From NCBI GenBank assembly GCA_900767715.1, contig CAAGAD010000005.1, positions 682,001 through 746,000 on the forward strand: 64,000 nucleotides of DNA. Reading direction: 5' to 3'. The first letter of the stretch is position 1. Every line of letters starts with the position of its first letter. A program made the position numbers and the translations under genes. Below the pieces are notes generated by a model. That model did not search any database. It saw nothing but the letters and a program-made list of their open reading frames with translations, and was not told the DNA's origin. Source of the DNA: Clostridia bacterium. GTDB taxonomy: Bacteria; Bacillota; Clostridia; Christensenellales; UBA1242. This document shows positions 58,355-64,000 of this stretch, one piece after another.

Positions 58355-59455
58355 CTATACTAATTTTACTGGTAAGATGAGATACAAATACTCTTCGCTG
58401 TCAGTTGGGGTGATGATGCAAGGACTGATTGCTGTGTTGAAACTGAGCTTAATGCTATCATCATTTGATGCGTGCAAGGCTTCACTGAAATATCTTGATT
58501 TAAATGCGATGACCAAATCTTCACCAGTTAGACCGATGTTAAGATTTTCAGTAATGTTGGCTGTTTCACTGTTTGCTGTGATTGTCAAAACGTTTTCTTT
58601 GATGTCAAATTTCACTAGGTTGTTTCTATCTACTTTTGACAAGATGCAAGCACGGTCAATAACCTTCAAAAGTTGTTCACGATTGACTGTTACACTTGTG
58701 GTGAAATTGTTGTGAATAATTTGTTTGTAATTGAAGAAATCTCCTTCGATAAGTCGGCTAGTAAGAATACTGTCAATCAAATCGAATTTAACATAGTTAT
58801 CACTGACGAAAACTTTAATAATTTCATCATTATCTGGAAGCAATTTGTTTACTTCGCCCAAACTACGCGCTGGAACGAGCACTTTGTAACTGCCGTGGCT
58901 GTTTTCAATGGTTTTATTTACCATTGCTAGACGGAAACCGTCTAGTGTTACGCCACAAATCTGGTTGTCGTTAATCTCGAATAGTTCGCCTTTAAGAATG
59001 GGACGCGCGTCGTCTGTTGCAACGGCGAAAATGGTCTTTGCAATAAGTGTTTTCAAGTCGCCAGATTTAATCGAAAAACTCTTATCTGTTTGCACATCAT
59101 TTATGAATGGAAATTCTCTATAATCCATTAGTTGAATGAAACCTTCACTCTCACCATAGTTAATCTTTAATTGACCTTTTTCATTTTGTGAGAAAGTAAG
59201 TTGTTCGTCACTCAATGTGCGAATGTAATCACTGAAAAATTTACCAGGTACAACGACAACGCCTTCTTCCAAAACGTCGGCTTTGATAGACTTCTTGATA
59301 GATATTTCAAGGTCAGTGGCAGACAATGTTAAGGTGTCACCGCTGGCTTCAATTTTAATGCCTTCAAGAATAGGACTTGTAGTCTTTGTGCTAGTTGCTT
59401 TAATAACCTTATTTATAGCGTCGCTGAGTTCCAATCCGTCACATCTAAAATTCAT
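58355..59455 (-). CDS. dnaN: DNA polymerase III sliding clamp (beta)
   Basis: 366 residues in three clamp domains. MNFRCDGLELSDAINKV at the start; DGFRLAMV at the end of domain two; LPVKLV at the C-terminus is the standard end of the protein. The start follows AGGAG. It is transcribed opposite to dnaA with its own promoter; in most Bacillota dnaN follows dnaA on the same strand. Confidence 0.96.
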   Translation of the reverse strand: MNFRCDGLELSDAINKVIKATSTKTTSPILEGIKIEASGDTLTLSATDLEISIKKSIKADVLEEGVVVVPGKFFSDYIRTLSDEQLTFSQNEKGQLKINYGESEGFIQLMDYREFPFINDVQTDKSFSIKSGDLKTLIAKTIFAVATDDARPILKGELFEINDNQICGVTLDGFRLAMVNKTIENSHGSYKVLVPARSLGEVNKLLPDNDEIIKVFVSDNYVKFDLIDSILTSRLIEGDFFNYKQIIHNNFTTSVTVNREQLLKVIDRACILSKVDRNNLVKFDIKENVLTITANSETANITENLNIGLTGEDLVIAFKSRYFSEALHASNDDSIKLSFNTAISPCIITPTDSEEYLYLILPVKLV

Positions 59456-59492
59456 ATATGTATCTCCTAAAAATGTAATTCTCTACATACAT

Positions 59493-59521
59493 ATTATATA
59501 ATAAACTCACACAAAAGTCAA
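59493..59521 (-). promoter_or_regulatory. dnaN promoter
   Basis: Minus strand: -35 TTGACT (59516-59521), 17-bp spacer, -10 TATAAT (59493-59498). Confidence 0.85.
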
Positions 59522-59806
59522 GGTCTATGACCAATATGTAGTATTTGTTTTAAATTAAAAAAATAAAAAAATAAATTTAAAATATTGAAATAAAATATTA
59601 AATAAGAATTAATTAAAAAAAAACAAATAATTAATAAAAAAAACAATTAAATTTATTTAAAATACATATAAAATATAATGAAAAATAATTATTTTTTAAA
59701 AAAAATATTAAATAAAAATATTCCAAATAAAAATTAAATAAATTAATCAATAAATAAAATTTATTTCAAATATAAAAAATAAATTACTTTAAACTGACAA
59801 TCAAAC
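59522..59806. other. AT-rich gap between dnaN and dnaA (second origin candidate)
   Basis: Bases 59550-59790 are nearly pure A/T, strongly meltable. No gene. It lies directly upstream of the dnaA promoter with its DnaA box. Confidence 0.6.
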
Positions 59807-59843
59807 TTGACAAAATCCACATTTCTACCTATAATGTGGATAA
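59807..59843 (+). promoter_or_regulatory. dnaA promoter with overlapping DnaA box
   Basis: -35 TTGACA (59807-59812), 17-bp spacer, -10 TATAAT (59830-59835), and a perfect DnaA box TGTGGATAA at 59835-59843 covering the start site, as expected for autorepression. Confidence 0.88.
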
Positions 59844-59862
59844 ATGAGTTTGGAGGTATGAT

Positions 59863-61242
59863 ATGAACTTTGACCCACAGGAAAAGTTTGCACAAGTCAA
59901 AAGCAGAATGCAGAGCGATGTCACAGCCATTACATTTGACTTGTGGATTGACAGTATGAAATTGGCGGAGTACGACACTTCGGGTGACCACAAAATTTTG
60001 TACATCGTATCTCCATCGGTCACCGCCAAAGCACAAGTAATGTTGCCACACATCTATGACAAACTTTTGAAAGCAGTGAATGCAGAGTTTTTGGAAGGCA
60101 CACAAGTTCAGGTTTTGACTGCGGAAGAATATGACGATCGTCAAAAGCAGTTGGCACTCGCCGAACAAGAGAAAAACGAGATTAACGAGTATAACGAACC
60201 AGCGAAAGAATCAAAGTTTAACCCTAGATATACCTTTAACAACTTTGTGGTTGGCAAATCTAACCAATTTGTAGCAGCCGCTGCCAAAAGCGTTGCCGAG
60301 AATCCAGCCGTAAGGTTTAATCCTTTATTTATATATGGTGGAGTTGGTTTGGGTAAAACTCACTTGCTCCACGCCATAGGCAACTATTTGCAAGAACATC
60401 GCCCAGAACTTAACTGCATTTATGTAACATGTGAGAAGTTCACCAACGACTACATTTCTGCGCTCCGTGCGGGCAAAGACAATGCTCAATTCCAGTTTAG
60501 AGAGAAATATCGTAATGTTGACGTACTTTTGGTCGATGATATTCAGTTTATGTCCAACAAAATGGGCATTCAGGAAGAATTCTTCCATACTTTCAACGAT
60601 TTGTATCAAAATAATAAGCAAATTGTAATCGCGTCCGACCGTCCACCAAAGGAATTGCCTGCTTTGGAAGAAAGATTGCGCAGTCGTTTCGGCAGTGGTC
60701 TTATCCAAGACATTCAAGTGCCAGACTATGAAACAAGAGTGGCAATTCTTACGAAGAAAGCACTTTTGGAAGGTTATGAGATTGACAACGACGTCATAGA
60801 ATGCATTGCCAACCGCCTAGACACCAACGTTCGTGAAATGGAAGGAATGCTGTCAAAGGTTGTCTTTTATGCTTCACTGCTCGGTAAGAAGCGCGCCACA
60901 ATGAGCGAAGTGCAAGAAGCGCTCAAAGATGAGGGCGAAACCAACAAGGAAAACATTTCTGCCGACCTTATCATTGACACGGTGTGCGATTTTTACAAAG
61001 TGTCACGCATTGACATCTTGGGCAAGAAGAAAAATAAAGAGATTGTTGAGCCACGTCAAATTGCCATCTATCTTATCACAGAAACGATGAATATTCCGCT
61101 CACTGCCATTGGCACAATATTCGGTGGCAAAGACCACACCACAATTATGCACGCTCGTGACAAGGTGGCTAGTATGGTGAAATCTAACGCTCACCTAAAA
61201 ATGCAAATCAACGACATCAAAGCCCGCATAATGAAAAACTAA
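59863..61242 (+). CDS. dnaA: Chromosomal replication initiator DnaA
   Basis: 459 residues. N-terminal domain I, linker, AAA+ domain with YGGVGLGKTHLLHAIG (Walker A) and VDVLLVDDIQFM (Walker B), and domain IV with FGGKDHTTIMHARDKV, the DnaA-box-reading helix. The start follows GGAGG. It is flanked by recF and dnaN on the opposite strand. Confidence 0.98.
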   Translation: MNFDPQEKFAQVKSRMQSDVTAITFDLWIDSMKLAEYDTSGDHKILYIVSPSVTAKAQVMLPHIYDKLLKAVNAEFLEGTQVQVLTAEEYDDRQKQLALAEQEKNEINEYNEPAKESKFNPRYTFNNFVVGKSNQFVAAAAKSVAENPAVRFNPLFIYGGVGLGKTHLLHAIGNYLQEHRPELNCIYVTCEKFTNDYISALRAGKDNAQFQFREKYRNVDVLLVDDIQFMSNKMGIQEEFFHTFNDLYQNNKQIVIASDRPPKELPALEERLRSRFGSGLIQDIQVPDYETRVAILTKKALLEGYEIDNDVIECIANRLDTNVREMEGMLSKVVFYASLLGKKRATMSEVQEALKDEGETNKENISADLIIDTVCDFYKVSRIDILGKKKNKEIVEPRQIAIYLITETMNIPLTAIGTIFGGKDHTTIMHARDKVASMVKSNAHLKMQINDIKARIMKN

Positions 61243-61251
61243 TATAAAAAA

Positions 61252-61286
61252 GAAAAAAAATACGTTTTTACTAACGTATTTTTTTA
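61252..61286. terminator. Bidirectional terminator between dnaA and recF
   Basis: AAAAAAAATACGT ... ACGTATTTTTTT stem; convergent genes. Confidence 0.8.
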
Positions 61287-61395
61287 TTTATATTTGTTTT
61301 GCTGTAAATTAAAATAAAAATTTTTAATAAAAATTGTTTAAATATATCATTTATATATTTTTTTATAAATATTTAAAATAAATTCTCATTTAAAA

Positions 61396-62469
61396 TTATT
61401 TTATTTCACCGTGGTTTACGTGAATGATATTTTTTGATGTGGTAATATTATCGCGCGTGGAAGTGATGAGCGTTTGATAGTTTTTAATGAGTTCACACAA
61501 TCTTTGTTCGCGTTCGGCGTCGAGTTCGCTCATCACGTCGTCGAGCAAGAGTATTGGGTCTTCGCCCGTTTCGTTGCGTATGATTTCCATTGACGCTAGT
61601 TTCAAGGATAGTGACACGGTGCGTTGCTGACCTTGTGACGAATAGATTTTGCAACTTTTACCATTTATTGAAATCTGAATATCATCGCGATGTGGTCCAA
61701 CGGTGATGTAACCAAGTTCGAGCGAATGTGAAAGAGTTTTGTTTAGTTGAGTTTGCAAGTAGTCTTTCAAGTTTGCATTCTTTGGCGGAATAAAACCGTA
61801 TTCGATGTTCAATTCTTCATTCTCACATAACGCAAAATGTACTTTTTTTGCATAAGATTTAAGGTTGTTTATAAATTCAATTCGGCTGTTGATAATCTTT
61901 TCTGCACACGCGATAAACTGTGGCGTGTATGCGTCGAGTTGTAGGCGGATTTCGTTTTCTGGCAGGTGCTTTTTGACAATGGCATTCATCTGTTTCAGCA
62001 CTTTATCGTATTTGGAGAGTGACAAAAGATATGACTTGTCGAATTGGCTGATAGATATGTCGAGAAAGCGTCTGCGGTCTTCTGGCATATCTTTAATAAG
62101 GCGCAATTCATCTGGGCTAAAATACACTACGCGAAGTTCGCCAATTAGGCTAGACAATTTGCTAAGAGCCGAACGATTGACGAGAATCTGTTTCTTGCCT
62201 ACGCGGTTGATTGTGATGTCGATTATCTTGTCACCATAGAGCGATTCAAAGTTAAGTTTGATGTTGGCACTAGGCGCGTCATTGTAGATAAGATTTACTT
62301 CTTTTTTGGTGCGTGGACTCTTGCCCAGTGCACAAAAATATACTGCTTCAAGCAAGTTGGTTTTGCCTTGCGCGTTGTTGCCCAAAACTAAATTTATACC
62401 CGACGAAAAACTAACTGCACAAGTTGTGTAGTTTCTAAAATTTTTCAGTTGGATAGATTTCAGTTTCAT
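61396..62469 (-). CDS. recF: DNA replication and repair protein RecF
   Basis: 357 residues. SMC-like ATPase that helps load RecA at gaps. MKLKSIQLKNFRNY, Walker A LGNNAQGKTN (about 30-39), YSSQGQQRTVSLSLKLA signature, and ILLLDDVMSELD Walker B. The start at 62469 is chosen from family alignment; no strong ribosome site, and the frame reaches 62505. Opposite orientation to dnaA. Confidence 0.95.
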   Translation of the reverse strand: MKLKSIQLKNFRNYTTCAVSFSSGINLVLGNNAQGKTNLLEAVYFCALGKSPRTKKEVNLIYNDAPSANIKLNFESLYGDKIIDITINRVGKKQILVNRSALSKLSSLIGELRVVYFSPDELRLIKDMPEDRRRFLDISISQFDKSYLLSLSKYDKVLKQMNAIVKKHLPENEIRLQLDAYTPQFIACAEKIINSRIEFINNLKSYAKKVHFALCENEELNIEYGFIPPKNANLKDYLQTQLNKTLSHSLELGYITVGPHRDDIQISINGKSCKIYSSQGQQRTVSLSLKLASMEIIRNETGEDPILLLDDVMSELDAEREQRLCELIKNYQTLITSTRDNITTSKNIIHVNHGEIK

Positions 62470-62849
62470 CGAAACTATTGTATCATAACTTTTGAAAATT
62501 ATCAAACAAAAACGTAATGACGAGAAATTTAAATTAGGTTAATGCATTATTAATATTATCTACAATCTTAAATTAAATTTTTAGAAATATTAACAATAAA
62601 TTAATTTAGGAAAATAAATAAAATATTATTTTTTTAAAAATAAATTTAATTAAAAAAATATAAAAATATACAGATAAATAGGGAGAATTTAAAAAAACTT
62701 TAAAAAAATAAATATTATTAAAATTTTATTATATGCGAAATTAATTTAAATAATTTCAAAATAAAACAGCGTAGTATAAAATTAATTAAAAAATATTTCG
62801 CACATAATAATGAAAAATATAAAACACAAAATAATATATAAATATATAT
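62470..62849. other. Very AT-rich gap upstream of recF and asnS
   Basis: Bases 62510-62849 are almost only A and T. No gene, RNA or clear operator was recognised. Confidence 0.6.
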
Positions 62850-62878
62850 TTGCCAAAACACAAAATGCGTGCTATAAT
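62850..62878 (+). promoter_or_regulatory. asnS promoter
   Basis: -35 TTGCCA (62850-62855), 17-bp spacer, -10 TATAAT (62873-62878). Confidence 0.85.
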
Positions 62879-62904
62879 TGGGACATAAATTTTAGGAGCA
62901 AATT

Positions 62905-64000
62905 ATGATAAGTTTGACTACAAGACAATTGAACAAAGATTATGAAAAATATGCTGACAAACAAGTTAGCATTGGCGGTTGGGTTCGTACCATTCGTGAC
63001 AGCAAAGGCATTGCTTTCATTGACCTAAACGACGGCAGTTTCAAGGGCGTGCAAATCGTGCTCACCAACGCACTCAACAATTTCGACCAAATCGTCAAAC
63101 TCAATATCGGTTCGTCAATCATTGCGACGGGTAAAGTGAATTTGACTCCAACTGCACAACAGCCATTTGAGATTGTGGCAGAGAGCGTAGAAGTGGTTGG
63201 CGAATGCGCACCAGATTTTCCATTCCAACGCAAGCAACGTGCCACTATGGAAACCTTGCGCGAGATTCCAGAGTTGCGTGCTCGTACAAACACTTTCAAT
63301 GCAGTATTCAACATTCGTTCAAAGGCAGCGTACGCGATTCACAAATTCTTTAACGAGAACGGTTTTGTGTATGTCAACACACCAATCATCACGGGCAGTG
63401 ACTGTGAAGGCGCAGGCGAGATGTTCCAAGTGACCACGCTCGACCTTGACAGAGTGGCTAGCACGGGCAAAGTAGATTACAGCCGTGACTTCTTCGGCAA
63501 GAAAGTGGGTCTAACCGTTTCGGGTCAGTTGCAAGAAGAATGCTTCACACACGCATTCGGTCGCACTTATACCTTCGGCCCAACCTTCCGTGCGGAAAAC
63601 TCCAACACCACTCGCCACGCAGCAGAGTTTTGGATGATGGAACCAGAGATGTGCTTCACTGACCTTAAAGGCGTGCTAGAAAATGAAGAACAAATGCTCA
63701 AATATGTCATTCGTTACGTCATGGAAAACTGCGCTGACGAATTGAACTTCTTAAATAAGTTCGTTGACAAAGGCTTGCTCGATAAACTCAACAATGTGGT
63801 GAACAACGAGTTTGGCGTGCTCACCTACACCGAAGCCATTGACATTTTGAAAAAGGCAGACGTCAAGTTTGAATACCCTGTTGAATGGGGCGTTGACTTG
63901 CAGAGCGAGCACGAACGCTACATCACCGAGAAGGTGTTTAACAAGCCGGTATTCTTGACCAACTATCCAAAAGAAATCAAGGCTTTTTATATGCGCCAAA
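62905..64000 (+). CDS. asnS: Asparaginyl-tRNA synthetase (3' end off window)
   Basis: 365 residues visible. Class II synthetase charging tRNA-Asn. N-terminal OB-fold (KQVSIGGWVRTIRDSKGIAFIDLNDGS) binds the anticodon; the catalytic core has LREIPELRART, GAGEMFQVT, LTVSGQLQEECF and GPTFRAENSNTTRHAAEFWMMEPE (motif 2 region). Motif 3 lies beyond the edge. The start at 62905 follows AGGAG. Leader short; no T-box. Confidence 0.95.
   Translation, partial: MISLTTRQLNKDYEKYADKQVSIGGWVRTIRDSKGIAFIDLNDGSFKGVQIVLTNALNNFDQIVKLNIGSSIIATGKVNLTPTAQQPFEIVAESVEVVGECAPDFPFQRKQRATMETLREIPELRARTNTFNAVFNIRSKAAYAIHKFFNENGFVYVNTPIITGSDCEGAGEMFQVTTLDLDRVASTGKVDYSRDFFGKKVGLTVSGQLQEECFTHAFGRTYTFGPTFRAENSNTTRHAAEFWMMEPEMCFTDLKGVLENEEQMLKYVIRYVMENCADELNFLNKFVDKGLLDKLNNVVNNEFGVLTYTEAIDILKKADVKFEYPVEWGVDLQSEHERYITEKVFNKPVFLTNYPKEIKAFYMRQ

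Noticed and set aside
1..64000. CRISPR arrays, IS elements, tRNA or rRNA genes
   Set aside because: No regularly spaced identical repeats, transposase frames or tRNA/rRNA signatures were found on reading the window.

Overview
This AT-rich window comes from a low-GC, Gram-positive (Bacillota, Clostridia-like) chromosome and runs into the replication-origin neighbourhood. The evidence is a set of sporulation-linked genes (spoIVB, dacF, cwlD, an FtsK/SpoIIIE translocase, jag, ylxY, a Spo0A-type DNA-binding protein), strong AGGAG ribosome sites, sigma-A type promoters, an ileS T-box leader, an [FeFe]-hydrogenase and rubrerythrins (anaerobic metabolism), and the rpmH-rnpA-yidD-yidC-jag / mnmE-mnmG-rsmG / dnaA-dnaN-recF set. 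I cannot name the species; an uncultured gut-type Clostridia lineage is an inference. No rRNA, tRNA, IS element or CRISPR array was found.

Layout. 1-5.3 kb: 3' part of clpB, an O-antigen-ligase-like membrane protein and three small envelope or unknown genes. 5.4-9.4 kb: a SpoU/TrmH methyltransferase between two identical hairpins, and ileS behind a T-box. 9.5-18.6 kb: rubrerythrin, a LexA-boxed recA-recN-spoIVB operon, deoB, a possible SpoIIM-like membrane protein, a receiver-less Spo0A-like protein and dacF. 18.6-30.2 kb: XRE regulators, degV, an acetyltransferase-like gene, prfB-tsaD (prfB with its +1 frameshift), rpsF-ssb-rpsR, a lipoprotein/XRE pair, cwlD and unknown small genes. 30.5-37.6 kb: a minus-strand operon glnS - short alaS - envelope beta-repeat protein - hydrogenase fused in frame to rubrerythrin. 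37.7-45.2 kb: zinc-ribbon membrane protein, phosphopantetheinyl transferase, HExxH protein, XRE/SLOG-like pair, pgsA, ftsK, ylxY. 45.2-50.7 kb: pnp, rpsO, a barnase/barstar-type module and a second lipoprotein/XRE pair. 50.7-64 kb: origin-proximal genes ending in a partial asnS.

How it works together. Most genes are housekeeping functions in short operons with readable promoters and hairpin terminators. The accessory theme is a recurring module: a small XRE repressor transcribed away from an envelope or unknown gene, with a module-specific palindrome or repeat in the shared promoter region (19.0, 27.0, 40.4 and 50.4 kb). A second theme is the Spo0A DNA-binding domain without a receiver, close to paired Spo0A-box-like sites at 16.8 and 19.6 kb.

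Other highlights are the hydrogenase-rubrerythrin read-through fusion with an internal start, three helically phased ATTTCCG palindromes upstream of rpsO, a terminator that sequesters the ylxY ribosome site, paired DnaA boxes away from the origin, and a dnaA neighbourhood in which dnaN and recF are inverted relative to the usual order.
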